DNA from: an uncultured Burkholderiales bacterium
Lineage (GTDB): Bacteria > Pseudomonadota > Gammaproteobacteria > Burkholderiales > Burkholderiaceae_C
Assembly (NCBI GenBank): GCA_937927685.1
Contig: CALBSC010000077.1
Coordinates: 224,494-288,493 of the forward strand
Direction: 5' to 3'
DNA length: 64,000 bases
This document shows positions 10,214 through 20,404 of the stretch, piece after piece (position 1 is the stretch's first letter; every line of letters begins with the position of its first letter). The notes below the pieces were generated by a model that worked only from the letters and a program-made list of their open reading frames with translations, did not search any database and was not told the origin of the DNA. Both the position numbers and the translations under genes were made by a program.

Positions 10214-10915
10214 TTACTTGGAGCTAGGCTTCTGCTCCAGGGCCTTGGCTTGTGCGGCCTGGACAAACGCCTTGATGTACGCCGCCGACGCCTTGTGCGG
10301 ACCATTTCCAGCGAAATCCAGCGCAGAAAAGCCCAGCTGATTCCTGATCAGGGGGTCGGCTCCTTCTTCCAGCAACAGTTTGGTCGCCTCCGGTGTGCCG
10401 TAATGCGCTGCCATCATCAAGGGTGTGGTGCCATTGGGTGATTCAGCGTCCAGGTAGGCGTGATGCTCCAGCAGCAGCCGGATGATGCCCAGATGCCCCG
10501 TGGAGGCTGCGTAATGCAAGGGCGTCCAACCGGGCCGGTTGACATCGGCACCACGGTGGATCAACGCGTTGACCAAGGCCTCCTGCTGTTTTAAGGCGGC
10601 GAGCATCAGCGGGGTTTCATCACTGGGGTTCGGATGATTGACCTGCAACTGGGGGCTGCTGATGAGGACTTGACTCACGCGGACAGACCCCTTTTGAATC
10701 GCCAGAATCAAGGGTGATTGCAGACTTGCCGTGGGTGTATTGGGGTCAAATCCGCGTTGCAGCAACTGCTGCATCACGGCGGTATCATCAAACTCGATGG
10801 CTTTGAAAAAGTCATCATACGAGCTACTTAAAGTAACATTAAATCCAATAAATACATATAGATAAAAAAAATATCTAAAGTAGCTTGAGAGTTTACTTGA
10901 AGTTCTGGAGGGCAT
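10214..10915 (-). CDS. Ankyrin-repeat protein with N-terminal signal peptide
   Basis: 233 residues, start ATG 10915, one base after the tatD stop, so clearly the last gene of mltG-tmk-holB-tatD. The N terminus MPSRTSSKLSSYFRYFFYLYVFIGFNV-type segment is a basic region followed by an aromatic hydrophobic helix: signal peptide or anchor, placing the repeats outside the cytoplasm. At least four ankyrin repeats follow, for example ETPLMLAALKQQEALVNALI, GWTPLHYAASTGHLGIIRLLLEH and TTPLMMAAHYGTPEATKLLLEEGAD. Ankyrins mediate protein binding; the partner is unknown. The 5' end is strikingly AT-rich compared with the rest of the gene. Ankyrin genes at this position occur in related Burkholderiales. 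Confidence 0.88.
   Translation of the reverse strand: MPSRTSSKLSSYFRYFFYLYVFIGFNVTLSSSYDDFFKAIEFDDTAVMQQLLQRGFDPNTPTASLQSPLILAIQKGSVRVSQVLISSPQLQVNHPNPSDETPLMLAALKQQEALVNALIHRGADVNRPGWTPLHYAASTGHLGIIRLLLEHHAYLDAESPNGTTPLMMAAHYGTPEATKLLLEEGADPLIRNQLGFSALDFAGNGPHKASAAYIKAFVQAAQAKALEQKPSSK
10822..10885. repeat. Nested inverted repeats in the AT-rich signal-peptide region of the ankyrin gene
   Basis: AGCTACTT (10822-10829) pairs with AAGTAGCT (10878-10885), and TAGATA (10859-10864) with TATCTA (10872-10877); the two right arms are contiguous. In the minus-strand mRNA this could fold into one hairpin near the start codon at 10915. Confidence 0.5.
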
Positions 10916-10916
10916 G

Positions 10917-11711
10917 TCACGCCCCCATGGCGCTGAACAAACGCAGGCAATTCTGTGAGGTTGCCTGCGCCAGTTGTTCTGCGGTGAGGCCACGAAGTTG
11001 GGCAATGGCTTGACCGACCTCAGCCACATACGCCGGTTGGTTGGTTTTACCGCGGTAGGGCACGGGGGCCAGGTATGGGCTGTCTGTTTCAATCAACAAC
11101 CGATCCAACGGCAGCCAGGCCGCCACCTCGCGCAGGGACTGTGCGCTTTTGAAGGTCACGATGCCCGAAATGGAGATGTAAAAGCCCAGGTCGAGTGCCG
11201 CTCTGGCCACTTCCAGGGTTTCGGTGAAGCAGTGGAACACGCCCCCCGCTGAACCCGCAGAACCGTCTTCCCCCTCCTCCCGCAAAATGGACAGGGTGTC
11301 CTCGGCCGCCTCGCGGGTATGGATCACCAAGGGCAACCGGGTCGCACGGGCGGCGCGGATGTGTGTTCGGAAACGCTCCCGTTGCCACTCCATGTCAGCC
11401 ACTGAGCGGCCGTTCAACCTGAAGTAATCCAGGCCGGTCTCTCCGATGCCCACCACGCGAGGACGAGAAGCCAGGGTGGTCAGTTCCTCCAGCGTCGGAC
11501 TGCGGGCGCCCTCCTCGTCCGGATGCACGCCCACCGTGCACCAGAAGTTGTCATGCGCGGTCGCGAGTTGATGCACCTCGTCGAAACTTTCGAGCGTGGT
11601 GCTGATCACGAGCGCCTTATCCACGCCTGCCTGTGCCATCGCGCGACGCAAGGCCGGCACGTCGTCCTTCAGGGGCGGGTAATTGAGGTGGCAATGCGAA
11701 TCGATGAACAT
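10917..11711 (-). CDS. tatD: TatD-family metal-dependent hydrolase/deoxyribonuclease
   Basis: 264-residue TatD-family protein (TIM-barrel, two metals). Ligand motifs are visible in order: HCH at residues 6-8 (SHCHLNYPP), GIGETGLDYF (metal Glu), HTRE, HCFT and ETDSPYLAP (metal Asp). E. coli members act as 3'-5' exonucleases or D-aminoacyl-tRNA deacylase-like enzymes; the exact subfamily (YcfH type, next to holB) is suggested by the position after holB. It starts 4 nt after the holB stop and ends one base before the ankyrin ATG. Confidence 0.93.
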   Translation of the reverse strand: MFIDSHCHLNYPPLKDDVPALRRAMAQAGVDKALVISTTLESFDEVHQLATAHDNFWCTVGVHPDEEGARSPTLEELTTLASRPRVVGIGETGLDYFRLNGRSVADMEWQRERFRTHIRAARATRLPLVIHTREAAEDTLSILREEGEDGSAGSAGGVFHCFTETLEVARAALDLGFYISISGIVTFKSAQSLREVAAWLPLDRLLIETDSPYLAPVPYRGKTNQPAYVAEVGQAIAQLRGLTAEQLAQATSQNCLRLFSAMGA

Positions 11712-11715
11712 GGCG

Positions 11716-12741
11716 TCAAGAAACCGGGGGGGACAGCGCGTGACGCGCCTGGCTGACCAGGGCCTCCAGCATGAGACCGGCCTGATAGGGATGGTCGGCT
11801 GTGCGGGCGCTGCGCTGCAGGGCTTGTGACCAGTCCGAGAGGGATGACAACGACGTTCCCGTCACCAGGGCCTGCGCCGCAAAGAAACGGGGAGTCCCGC
11901 CAACCTGCACAGCCAGTTGGTCGTGACAGACCTTTTGCAGCACCTCGATCAATGCTGAGCCGCCCAAGTCCTGCAAAGGCTCGGCCTGGCCGGCTCGCAA
12001 GGCTTTGGGAATTGCGGCCCAGCGGGCATCGGTCCAACCCTGCTCAGCCATGGACCGTGCAGCCTCGGGACGTCCCCCCGCCGCTTTCAGCAAAACGGAC
12101 GCCAGGGCGGGCGTCATGCCCTGAGACGCCAGCCAGGACACGCCCTCCTCCTGGGTGGGACCTTCCATGGGGTGCGCGACACACCGACTGCGGATGGTGG
12201 GCAGCAGCTGGTGCTGGGCATCAGTGGCCAGGATGAAACGGGTGTCTCCCGACGGTTCTTCGAGGGTTTTGAGCAAGGTATTGGCGGTCACCCCGTTCAT
12301 GCGATCGGCCGGATAGATGAGGACCACTTTGCCCCGATCACCCGAAGCCGTCCGCTGCGTGAAGGTGATCAGATCCCGGGCTGCATCCACCCGTATCTCG
12401 CGGCTGGGCTTGCGTTTTTTATCGTCTATATCCTTTTGCGCCGACTCGTCCAGGGGCCAGTTCAGTTCGAGCATCAAGTGCTCGGGCATGAGCACACGAA
12501 GGTCGGGGTGCGTTCGCACCGCAATGCCATGGCAACTGGGGCACACCCCGCAGGCTCGCTTGGCACCGGTGTTGACGGGTTGATGGCACAGCCAGGTCTG
12601 CGCCAGTGCCAGGGCCAGGGGGAATTGCCCCAGCCCACCGGGTCCCTGCAACAACAAGGCATGACCACTGTGGTCAACCAGCCGGTCGAGTTGCCGAGCG
12701 AGCCAGGGGGCTAACGGAGGGGTGACAGGGGCCTCACTCAC
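11716..12741 (-). CDS. holB: DNA polymerase III delta' subunit
   Basis: 341-residue delta' subunit of the clamp loader. The RecA-like AAA+ domain begins [22 protein letters not shown]; the P-loop is degenerate ([11 protein letters not shown], Gln where ATP-binding members have Lys), consistent with delta' not hydrolysing ATP. The four-Cys zinc module (WLCHQ...[11 protein letters not shown]) and [14 protein letters not shown] with the sensor region are clear. The insert [17 protein letters not shown] is seen in beta-proteobacterial delta'. Start overlaps the tmk stop as ATGA. Confidence 0.95.
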   Translation of the reverse strand: MSEAPVTPPLAPWLARQLDRLVDHSGHALLLQGPGGLGQFPLALALAQTWLCHQPVNTGAKRACGVCPSCHGIAVRTHPDLRVLMPEHLMLELNWPLDESAQKDIDDKKRKPSREIRVDAARDLITFTQRTASGDRGKVVLIYPADRMNGVTANTLLKTLEEPSGDTRFILATDAQHQLLPTIRSRCVAHPMEGPTQEEGVSWLASQGMTPALASVLLKAAGGRPEAARSMAEQGWTDARWAAIPKALRAGQAEPLQDLGGSALIEVLQKVCHDQLAVQVGGTPRFFAAQALVTGTSLSSLSDWSQALQRSARTADHPYQAGLMLEALVSQARHALSPPVS

Positions 12742-13379
12742 GCCAGCACACCCCGTTCGCGCAGGGCAGATTCGATTGCGGCCCAGACTGCCTCGCGGCT
12801 CTGATCCGCCTGGATCTGTACAAAGCGGTGGGGCGCAGCGTCGCAGCGCAACTGATAGCCCTGGTGAACCTGCTGAAAAAACGCCACGGGCTGGGATTCA
12901 AAGCGGTCCGGCACGCGAGCCTGGCTCAGACGCTCCGCCGCGATGCGGGGATCCAGCACAAACCACAAGGTGATATCGGGTTCGCACAGACCTTGCGAAC
13001 GCTGCTGAACCCACTGCTCGAGTTGCGACAGCACCTGCGTGTCAAAACCGCGGCCACCGCCCTGGTAGGCGAATGTGGCGTCGGTGAACCGGTCGCACAA
13101 CACCACATCGCCACGGTTCAGCGCCGGTTCGATCACCTGTTGCAAGTGATCGCGACGGGCCGCGAACACCAGCAAGGCTTCTGTGAGCGGGTCCATGGGT
13201 TCGTTGAGCACCAGGGTTCTGAGCGTTTCCGCCAGGGGGGTTCCGCCAGGTTCACGGGTCAGGGTGACACGCCGTCCCTGCTGGGTGAACAGACGCGCCA
13301 GGGCGTCGATGTGGGTGGACTTGCCGGCCCCATCGATACCCTCCACACTCACGAACAGACCACGAGGAGTTGTGCTCAT
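12738..13379 (-). CDS. tmk: Thymidylate kinase
   Basis: 213-residue dTMP kinase (EC 2.7.4.9). Walker [10 protein letters not shown], the DRx-type motif [17 protein letters not shown] and the LID segment ([10 protein letters not shown]) are present. The ATG at 13379 gives the standard N terminus [11 protein letters not shown]; the longer open frame upstream is antisense to mltG. It lies 4 nt after the mltG stop and overlaps holB by 4 nt, the classic mltG-tmk-holB operon order. Confidence 0.96.
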   Translation of the reverse strand: MSTTPRGLFVSVEGIDGAGKSTHIDALARLFTQQGRRVTLTREPGGTPLAETLRTLVLNEPMDPLTEALLVFAARRDHLQQVIEPALNRGDVVLCDRFTDATFAYQGGGRGFDTQVLSQLEQWVQQRSQGLCEPDITLWFVLDPRIAAERLSQARVPDRFESQPVAFFQQVHQGYQLRCDAAPHRFVQIQADQSREAVWAAIESALRERGVLA

Positions 13380-13383
13380 GCCG

Positions 13384-14439
13384 CTATTGTGCCTGCCTCC
13401 TGGAACGCTGATACCGGTCCACCGCCCGGTTGTGCTGTTCGAGGTTGTCGCTGAACTCGCTGCTGCCATCGCCACGCGCCACAAAATACAGGGCCTGGCT
13501 GCGAGCCGGCTGGACGGCAGCCAGGAGCGCACCCTTACCCGGCATGGCGATCGGCGTGGGGGGCAAGCCGTTGCGGGTGTAGGTGTTCCAGGCATGGTCG
13601 GCGCGCAAATCGCGTCGTCTGAGATTGCCGTCAAAGCTGGATCCCATGCCATAAATCACGGTGGGATCGGTCTGCAAGGGCATCCCCAGCCGCAGGCGGT
13701 TGTGAAATACGCTGGAAATCATGGCCCGGTCGCTGGCTCGGCCGGTTTCCTTTTCGATCAGGCTGGCGAGGATGCGGGCTTGCTCGATCTGGGTGATGGA
13801 CAGATCACCCGCTCGTTGCTTCCACTGGACGCTGAGTTGCCGATCCATGGCCCGCTGCGCACGTTGCATCACGGTGAGGTCGGAGCTGCCCTTGGCGAAG
13901 GTGTAGGTGTCGGGGTAGAAGTGCCCTTCGAGGGCGTCAGGGGTCAAACCCAGACGACGCGCAATGTCAGCGTCAGACAGGTCCCGTGTGTCATGGCGTA
14001 AAAATTCGGCCTTGTCCAAGGCCTGCCGCCATTGCCGCCAGGTCCAGCCTTCAATCAAGGCGACTGCCTGCAACGATTCCTCGCCACGCGCGAGTTTTTG
14101 CAGCAATTGCCAGGCACTGACCCCGGGGTTGATTTCATAGTTGCCGGCCTTGATCTGACGCGCCTGGCCACTCAGGCGGAACATCCAGTACAGCAGCGAC
14201 GGCGAGACCTCGACCCCAGCCGCATTCACCTGCTCGGCAATCTGGCGGACCGGGGTGCCCGGTTCGATCGCCAGTTCAACGGTGGTCAGGCGTAACGGTA
14301 AGTCGCGGCTGGCCCACCAACCGGCCCAGGCGGCCAGCAGAATGCCCATGGTCAGCAGCCCGACCATCGCCCGTATCAACCACGCTCGCACAACCCTGAT
14401 CCTGTCCGCTTTTTGGAAGGGACATGATAATCGAGCCAT
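13384..14439 (-). CDS. mltG: Endolytic peptidoglycan transglycosylase MltG (YceG)
   Basis: 351 residues if started at ATG 14439. One N-terminal membrane helix (about 24-45, [18 protein letters not shown]), a LysM-like/YceG region, and the catalytic Glu in ASLIEKET followed by [23 protein letters not shown], then the C-terminal [16 protein letters not shown] signature. It cuts nascent glycan strands in the periplasm. The start is uncertain: ATG 14439 shares CATG with the divergent ygfZ start and has only a weak SD, and a GTG about 16 codons in, shortly before the membrane helix, is a realistic alternative that would leave room for promoters. Confidence 0.93.
   Translation of the reverse strand: MARLSCPFQKADRIRVVRAWLIRAMVGLLTMGILLAAWAGWWASRDLPLRLTTVELAIEPGTPVRQIAEQVNAAGVEVSPSLLYWMFRLSGQARQIKAGNYEINPGVSAWQLLQKLARGEESLQAVALIEGWTWRQWRQALDKAEFLRHDTRDLSDADIARRLGLTPDALEGHFYPDTYTFAKGSSDLTVMQRAQRAMDRQLSVQWKQRAGDLSITQIEQARILASLIEKETGRASDRAMISSVFHNRLRLGMPLQTDPTVIYGMGSSFDGNLRRRDLRADHAWNTYTRNGLPPTPIAMPGKGALLAAVQPARSQALYFVARGDGSSEFSDNLEQHNRAVDRYQRSRRQAQ
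14426..14431 (+). promoter_or_regulatory. -10-like GATAAT immediately before ygfZ
   Basis: GATAAT ends 6 nt before the ygfZ ATG at 14438; no SD at a useful distance. Suggests a leaderless ygfZ message. No clear -35. Confidence 0.4.
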
Positions 14440-15382
14440 GACCACCCCACCCCTGGAATCCCTGCGCCTGCCCACCGACTTTGCCGGCGGTGTCTGCGAG
14501 CTGCCGCATCTGAGTGTCTTGCAGGCTGAAGGCCCCGACGCCGTGACGTTCCTGCACAACCAGCTGACCCACGACTTCGCCCTGCTCCGCCCGGGCGAGG
14601 CCCGTCTGTGCGGCTATTGCAGCCCCAAGGGGCGTCTGCTGGCGAGCTTTGTCGGCTTCAAGCGCAGCGCTGAGCAGGTCCTGCTGATCTGCTCGTCCGA
14701 CCTGGCAGCGGCCACCCTCAAGCGTTTGTCCATGTTCGTGCTGCGGGCGAAAGTTCGCTTGACCGATGTGACCGCACAGTGCCCCGTCAGCGGCCTGGCA
14801 GGGTCTGCACTGACCCAATGGGTCGGCAAGCCCGATGTTCCGCCCTGGCAGCATCTGACGTTGCCGGGCGGTGATTTGATCACCCTGTATCCGGCGTTGG
14901 GCCAGCCCCGCGCCCTGTGGCTGGGTGATCCCCCCGCACCCGCGCTGGCGGCGCTGTCCAGGGAAGACTGGATGGGGCTGGAGGTGCTCAGTGGCATTGC
15001 CCAGGTACAGGCGGCCACCGCCGACGCGTTTGTGCCACAGATGCTCAACTACGAGTCGGTGGATGGGGTGAGCTTCAAGAAGGGCTGCTACCCGGGACAG
15101 GAGGTGGTGGCCCGCAGTCAGTTTCGCGGTGCCATCAAGCGCCGTGCCCAACTCTTTGTCAGCCCCATCCCGTTGCAAGCAGGCAGCGAACTGTTCCTCT
15201 CCACAGACACGACTCAACCGGCTGGCATCGTGGCACAGTCAGCCGCATGGTCCGGGCAGACGGTCCTGATCGCCTCGGTGCAAATGACTGCGTGGGAGTC
15301 ATCGGGGGACGGCCTGCAGGACAGCCAGGGCAACCGGTTGAGTCCGATCCCCCTGCCCTACGAACTGCGGCATGACCTCTGA
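14438..15382 (+). CDS. ygfZ: tRNA-modifying / Fe-S cluster assembly protein YgfZ (folate-binding)
   Basis: 314-residue YgfZ/COG0354 protein related to the glycine cleavage T-protein and binding folate; in E. coli it supports Fe-S enzymes such as MiaB. The diagnostic motif KGCYPGQEVVARSQFRG is present, as is the N-terminal FLHNQLTHDF segment. The start codon shares CATG with the divergent mltG start. The stop lies 11 nt inside the following esterase gene. Confidence 0.93.
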   Translation: MTTPPLESLRLPTDFAGGVCELPHLSVLQAEGPDAVTFLHNQLTHDFALLRPGEARLCGYCSPKGRLLASFVGFKRSAEQVLLICSSDLAAATLKRLSMFVLRAKVRLTDVTAQCPVSGLAGSALTQWVGKPDVPPWQHLTLPGGDLITLYPALGQPRALWLGDPPAPALAALSREDWMGLEVLSGIAQVQAATADAFVPQMLNYESVDGVSFKKGCYPGQEVVARSQFRGAIKRRAQLFVSPIPLQAGSELFLSTDTTQPAGIVAQSAAWSGQTVLIASVQMTAWESSGDGLQDSQGNRLSPIPLPYELRHDL

Positions 15383-16337
15383 CCTGACGCCCGCCATGCA
15401 GCAGGTGCTGCAACGCATTGCCCAGGCCGGTCGGCCTGCCCTGCACACCTTGCCACCCGAACAGGCCCGCGTGTTGTACGCGGCCGGTGCCGAAGTGCTC
15501 GAGCCCGTGGCACCAGCGGTTGAACGGGTGGACAACCTGACCATTCCGGCTCGAGATGGTCATGCCTTGCCTGTGCGCTGCTGGACCCCGCTGACGAGCG
15601 AGTTGACCTGTGCGGTGCGGGGCGCACCGGCGGTGCTGTACCTGCATGGTGGCGGCTTTACCGTGGGCAGTCCCACCACGCACGGACAGTTGTGTCAGCG
15701 ACTGGCGGCCTGGTCGGGCTGTCGCGTGTATGCGCCAGACTATCGCCTCGCCCCTGCGCACCCCTTCCCCACGGCTCACCTCGACGCCTGGGACGCGTTG
15801 CAATGGCTGCATGTCAACAGCCGCAGTTTGGGGGTCGATGCCAACCGACTGGCGGTGGCCGGTGACAGCGCCGGCGGCACCCTGACGGCTGCCATGGCCC
15901 TGATGGCGCGCGATGCCGAACTGCCCCTGGCCCTCCAGCTGATGTTCTATCCGGGTTGCGTGCCGCATCAGAACCTGCCATCACACAGCCGGTATGCGAA
16001 GGGGTATCTGTTGGAAGCCGATGCCATCGATTATTTTTATGGTCACTATCTGCGCAACCCCGGCGACCGGCTCGACTGGCGCTTCTCGCCTTCGCTCGCG
16101 CCAGACCATGAGGGCCTGGCACCCGCCTGGTTCGGACTGGCTGAGTGCGACCCCTTGTTTGACGAGGGGATGCACTATGCCGATCAGTTGCGCCAACAAC
16201 GCGTGTCCGTCGATCTCAACCTCTACCGCGGTGTGGTGCATGGATTCATTCAGATGGGACGCGCCATTCCCGAAGCCTTGCAGGCCGTGCGGGATGCGGC
16301 CACAGCTTTGCGAGAAGCCCTGCGGATGACTGACTGA
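15372..16337 (+). CDS. Alpha/beta hydrolase, hormone-sensitive-lipase-type esterase
   Basis: 321-residue carboxylesterase/lipase of the HSL (lipolytic family IV) type. Oxyanion-hole motif LYLHGGGFTVGSP, nucleophile elbow GDSAGG, acid in CDPLFDEG and base in VVHGFIQMG are all visible in the normal order. No signal peptide, so cytoplasmic. It overlaps ygfZ by 11 nt and is likely co-transcribed with it. Natural substrate unknown; such enzymes favour short acyl esters. Confidence 0.88.
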   Translation: MTSDLTPAMQQVLQRIAQAGRPALHTLPPEQARVLYAAGAEVLEPVAPAVERVDNLTIPARDGHALPVRCWTPLTSELTCAVRGAPAVLYLHGGGFTVGSPTTHGQLCQRLAAWSGCRVYAPDYRLAPAHPFPTAHLDAWDALQWLHVNSRSLGVDANRLAVAGDSAGGTLTAAMALMARDAELPLALQLMFYPGCVPHQNLPSHSRYAKGYLLEADAIDYFYGHYLRNPGDRLDWRFSPSLAPDHEGLAPAWFGLAECDPLFDEGMHYADQLRQQRVSVDLNLYRGVVHGFIQMGRAIPEALQAVRDAATALREALRMTD

Positions 16338-16348
16338 AACACGTTCGC

Positions 16349-16819
16349 ATGACCACTGAAACGCCTTGCACCCAACCTCGCGGGACGCTGCGTATCGGGC
16401 CGTGGTCTGACTTGAGCCCCGATGCCGGGGCTGTGCGTACAGCGGTATTCGTTCACGAGCAAGGCATTCCGGCTGAGCTGGAGTGGGATGAACACGACGC
16501 GCTCAGTGTGCACGTGGTACTCATCAACCCGGACCAGACCCCGGTTGCCACGGCACGACTGCTGCCCGCCCAGGCGGGGATCAGCCTGATGGGTCGCGTG
16601 GCCGTGCTGCCAGCGATGCGCGGACAACAGGCCGGCGTGGCCGTGATGCAGGCATTGCTGGCCGCAGCCCGGTACCGTGGCGACCACGGTGTCCAGCTTC
16701 ACGCGCAACAATCTGCCCAGGGGTTTTACGAGAAGCTCGGTTTTGTCGTGACAGGTGAGCCCTTCGACGAGGTGGGCATTCCCCATGTGACCATGGCGTT
16801 GACGCTGCGAGCGGGATGA
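16349..16819 (+). CDS. GNAT-family N-acetyltransferase (YjcF/ElaA-like)
   Basis: 156-residue GNAT enzyme. N-terminal VRTAVFVHEQGIPAELEWDEHD is typical of the YjcF group; the acetyl-CoA-binding motif A appears as MGRVAVLPAMRGQQAGVAVMQALL, and motif B as QSAQGFYEKLGF. Substrate unknown. It follows the esterase by 11 nt and converges on the patatin gene. Confidence 0.85.
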   Translation: MTTETPCTQPRGTLRIGPWSDLSPDAGAVRTAVFVHEQGIPAELEWDEHDALSVHVVLINPDQTPVATARLLPAQAGISLMGRVAVLPAMRGQQAGVAVMQALLAAARYRGDHGVQLHAQQSAQGFYEKLGFVVTGEPFDEVGIPHVTMALTLRAG

Positions 16820-16833
16820 ACAGGGCACCGGCC

Positions 16834-17919
16834 TCAAGGTAGGGGCGCAATCTCCAACACATCAGGCTTGTCCAGCCAGGCGGTAAATTCGTCGGCCAGT
16901 TGCTGGGCGACCGCAGTGGCCGTCTTCCACACACGCACCCGTTGCTGGAAGTCTTGCGCGTAGCGCGTGAAATCCGTGCGGTCCGGCAACTTGCCCTGGG
17001 GCAACCGGGCGATCCACTCGGGAGAGGGGGCCAACAGCAACACCCGATCCAGAAACGGTGTGGCGCCATGCCGCCAGCGCAAGGCCTTGTCCAGCCAACC
17101 GGGCACCACGTGCGGCTGGAAATGCGGATACAGCACCACCCCTTGAACTGTTCGTGTGTCCAGATGCAGGTGGTAATCGGAAATGCCCCCATCCCAATAG
17201 GCGCCCGTGGGTGCACCCGGGATGTCATGCACCGCTTGCAGCACAAACGGAATGGAGCAACTGGCCTGAATCGCCGCCATGAAGTTCTCGCCAGTCAGCG
17301 GACACTGACGGCTGGGATAGTCATGGGTCGTGAACGGCAGGCTGGCCATCTCGCCCTGTACCGCACTGGAAAACACGACCCGCTCCAACCAAGCGCCCAT
17401 GGCACGTCGCTGCACCAGATTGGTCAAATAAGCCCCGGCGTATCCCAGCGGAGTGCGCCAACGTCCTTCACGGTGCAACACGCCGCGACCACGCGTCGTC
17501 ATGACATGCAGGCGATACCTGGGGTGGCTCAACACCTCGTTCATCCGGCCGCCATAGAGAGACTCCAGCCCCTGTGCGAACGCCTGGCTGATTTGCTGCG
17601 CGGTGGGGCGTTTTTGCCCCGGCAAGGGCTGGTAGTCCTGGTGGATGTAGTCATGCTCCAGACGCGCCAGCGCGCGCACAGGGTCATGCAGACACCCCGT
17701 GGCCATGCGCCAGGCCCCGATCGAGGCCCCCACCAAATCCACCGGCTGATCGCTGGTGGGCAGCCATTGCCCGAACACAAACCGGTCCAGCGGCCCCAGA
17801 ATCAGTCCCTTGGGCCCTCCAGCCGCGGCCATGATCGCGCTCACATCCTGAGCGGAAAGACCCTCTCGCGCGATGTGGCGACGGGCCTGAGGCCCCGCGA
17901 AAAGTCGAAGGGCCTTCAT
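16834..17919 (-). CDS. Patatin-like phospholipase
   Basis: 361-residue patatin-domain protein. The oxyanion glycine-rich AAAGGPKG (approx. 32-39), nucleophile elbow GASIGAW and the catalytic-dyad Asp in YWDGGISDYH are in the right order. Patatins are Ser-Asp lipid acyl hydrolases. No signal peptide or membrane helix is evident, so it is likely cytoplasmic. The stop of tex lies 7 nt upstream of this start, so it is probably the last gene of a tex transcript. Lipid target unknown. Confidence 0.85.
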   Translation of the reverse strand: MKALRLFAGPQARRHIAREGLSAQDVSAIMAAAGGPKGLILGPLDRFVFGQWLPTSDQPVDLVGASIGAWRMATGCLHDPVRALARLEHDYIHQDYQPLPGQKRPTAQQISQAFAQGLESLYGGRMNEVLSHPRYRLHVMTTRGRGVLHREGRWRTPLGYAGAYLTNLVQRRAMGAWLERVVFSSAVQGEMASLPFTTHDYPSRQCPLTGENFMAAIQASCSIPFVLQAVHDIPGAPTGAYWDGGISDYHLHLDTRTVQGVVLYPHFQPHVVPGWLDKALRWRHGATPFLDRVLLLAPSPEWIARLPQGKLPDRTDFTRYAQDFQQRVRVWKTATAVAQQLADEFTAWLDKPDVLEIAPLP

Positions 17920-17926
17920 GGAAAAC

Positions 17927-20338
17927 TCAGCCCTTGTCCTTCAGACCCTGCAGGCGGGCAAAGGCCGACGCCATGGCCGAGCCACCGAGGGCTTCGCCGC
18001 CGCTTCGGCCACTGCTGCCTTTGTGAGAGGGGGGCTGCGCAAACCCACCGGTACCGCCTCGGGCACGGTGATCGCGCGGGGCCTGCTCAAAGCGGTTGCC
18101 CGCAGAACGCCCTTTGTCACCGCCGCGTTCACCACCGACATCGAGTTTCATGGACAGGCTGATGCGCTGACGTGCCAGGTCCACCTCCAGCACCCGCACC
18201 TTGACCACATCCCCGGTTTTGACCACTTCGCGGGCGTCGGTGACAAACCGGTTGCTGAGTTGGCTCACATGGATCAGGCCATCCTGGTGCACCCCCAGGT
18301 CCACAAAGGCCCCAAAGGCGGCCACATTGCTGACGGTGCCCTCGAGCACCATGTCTTCCTTGAGGTCCTGCAGGTTTTCCACGCCCTCGTTGAAACGCGC
18401 CACCTTGAAGTCGGGGCGCGGATCACGACCGGGTTTTTCGAGCTCGGTCAGGATATCGCGAACCGTGATGACACCCACGGAATCGTTGGCAAACAACTCA
18501 GGCTTGAGTGTGCGCAGCATGTCGGCGCGGCCCATGAGGTTGTGCACGGGCTGAGCGGTGTGGGCCAGGATGCGCTCGACCACCGGGTAGGTTTCGGGAT
18601 GCACCCCGGTCACGTCCAGCGGATTGTCCCCGCCGCGGATGCGCAAAAAGCCGGCGCACTGTTCAAAGGTCTTGGCACCCAGCCCGGGCACCTTGAGCAA
18701 CTGCTGTCGGTTGGCAAATGCGCCCTGGCTTTCGCGCCAGCGCACCAGCGAACGGGCCGTGGCGCCGCTCAGGCCAGAAACGCGAGAAAGCAAGGGAACG
18801 CTCGCCGTGTTCACATCCACGCCCACCGCATTCACGCAATCCTCCACCACGGCCTCGAGGCTGCGAGCCAAATCACCCTGGTTGACATCGTGCTGGTACT
18901 GCCCCACGCCGATGGACTTGGGATCGATCTTCACCAGTTCGGCCAGCGGGTCCTGCAAGCGGCGCGCGATACTGGCGGCACCCCGCAGGCTCACATCCAC
19001 ATCGGGCATCTCCTGGCTGGCGAATTCGGACGCGCTGTAGACCGAGGCACCCGCCTCGCTCACCACCACGCGCTGGATCTCCACGTCGGGTTGGAGGGAC
19101 TTGAGGCGCTGTATCAGGTCGGCCGCCAATTTGTCGGTTTCCCGGCTGGCCGTACCGTTACCAATCGCAATCAGGTTCACCCCATGTTGCGCGCACAACC
19201 GACCCAGCGCATGCAACGAGCCTTCCCAGTCGCGACGTGGTTCATGCGGAAATACCGTGGAGGTGTCGACCAGCTTGCCGGTGGCGTCCACCACAGCCAC
19301 TTTCACGCCGGTGCGGATGCCCGGATCCAGCCCCATGACCACGCGTGGACCGGCGGGCGCGGCCAGCAACAGATCACGCAGGTTGTCGGCAAACACCTTG
19401 ATGGCCACTTGCTCGGCCGATTCGCGCAGGCGTCCCAACAAATCTCGCTCGATGGACAGACTCAGTTTGACACGCCAGGTCCACGCCACGCACTTGCGCA
19501 GCAGGTCATCGCTGGGTCGCCCTTGATGACGCCAGCCCAGATGCAGCGCCACGCGCCCTTCTGCCAGGCTGGGTTGGCCGGGTTCCGGCTCGTCGGCCTG
19601 CACCAGCTTGGCTTCCAGAATGTCCAGGCTTCGACCACGGAACACCGCCAGCGCGCGGTGAGATGGCACGCGGTGGATCGGCTCCTCGTAGTCGAAGTAA
19701 TCACGAAATTTGGTGTTGTCGGCATGGTTCTCGTCCTTGCCTGGGGCAAGCCGGCTGCGCAAATAACCGTCTTCCCATAACCATTTCCGCAAGGACTGCA
19801 CCAGTGTCGGGTCCTCGGCCCAACGTTCGGAGAGCAGATCGCGAACGCCGTCCAACACCGCCATCACGCTGGAGAAATCAGCCCCCTCCAGGGTGCCTGC
19901 CGGTGTGACGTAAGCCTGCGCCTCGACTTGCGGGTCACGCGTCGGGTCTTGCAACAACAAGTCAGCCAGCGGCTCCAAGCCCGCTTCTCGGGCGATCATC
20001 CCTTTGGTGCGTCGCTTGGGCTTGAACGGCAGATAGAGATCTTCCAGCTCCTGTTTGGTGGCGGCACCCAGAATGGCCGCGCGCAGCGCGTCCGTGAGCT
20101 TGCCCTGCTCGTCGATGCTCTTGAGCACCGTGTCACGGCGCGCCTCGAGTTCTCGCAGGTACGACAGGCGAACCTCGAGTTCACGCAGTTGCACATCGTC
20201 CAGGCCCCCGGTGGCCTCCTTGCGATAACGGGCAATGAAAGGCACTGTGGCGCCACCATCGAGCAAGTCGACGGCCGCCCTCACCTGCTCGACACGCACC
20301 TTCAGTTCGGTGCCGAGTTGGTCAAGAATGGAATGCAT
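17927..20338 (-). CDS. tex: Tex family RNA-binding transcription accessory protein
   Basis: 803-residue Tex protein. Order of domains: helical Tex N region ([21 protein letters not shown]), YqgF/RuvX-like RNase-H fold ([19 protein letters not shown]), helix-hairpin-helix repeats ([20 protein letters not shown] and [21 protein letters not shown]) and a C-terminal S1 RNA-binding domain ([23 protein letters not shown]). The tail is Arg/Gly-rich. Tex binds nucleic acids and affects transcription and stress tolerance. Length is normal. No good Shine-Dalgarno precedes the ATG at 20338. Confidence 0.96.
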   Translation of the reverse strand: MHSILDQLGTELKVRVEQVRAAVDLLDGGATVPFIARYRKEATGGLDDVQLRELEVRLSYLRELEARRDTVLKSIDEQGKLTDALRAAILGAATKQELEDLYLPFKPKRRTKGMIAREAGLEPLADLLLQDPTRDPQVEAQAYVTPAGTLEGADFSSVMAVLDGVRDLLSERWAEDPTLVQSLRKWLWEDGYLRSRLAPGKDENHADNTKFRDYFDYEEPIHRVPSHRALAVFRGRSLDILEAKLVQADEPEPGQPSLAEGRVALHLGWRHQGRPSDDLLRKCVAWTWRVKLSLSIERDLLGRLRESAEQVAIKVFADNLRDLLLAAPAGPRVVMGLDPGIRTGVKVAVVDATGKLVDTSTVFPHEPRRDWEGSLHALGRLCAQHGVNLIAIGNGTASRETDKLAADLIQRLKSLQPDVEIQRVVVSEAGASVYSASEFASQEMPDVDVSLRGAASIARRLQDPLAELVKIDPKSIGVGQYQHDVNQGDLARSLEAVVEDCVNAVGVDVNTASVPLLSRVSGLSGATARSLVRWRESQGAFANRQQLLKVPGLGAKTFEQCAGFLRIRGGDNPLDVTGVHPETYPVVERILAHTAQPVHNLMGRADMLRTLKPELFANDSVGVITVRDILTELEKPGRDPRPDFKVARFNEGVENLQDLKEDMVLEGTVSNVAAFGAFVDLGVHQDGLIHVSQLSNRFVTDAREVVKTGDVVKVRVLEVDLARQRISLSMKLDVGGERGGDKGRSAGNRFEQAPRDHRARGGTGGFAQPPSHKGSSGRSGGEALGGSAMASAFARLQGLKDKG

Positions 20339-20404
20339 ACTTCTATGGAGAAAAAACAGGCATCGCGCGTCGATGCGCGAACCCGACAGTCTACGATACC
20401 CGTG

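Noticed and set aside
17918..19780. 620-codon open frame antisense to tex
   Set aside because: Shadow of tex; His/Gln-rich composition is typical of antisense frames here.
20340..20400. Terminator between the SDR gene and tex
   Set aside because: CGCGC/GCGCG forms only a 5-bp stem and the T-run is 7 nt away; not a convincing intrinsic terminator.
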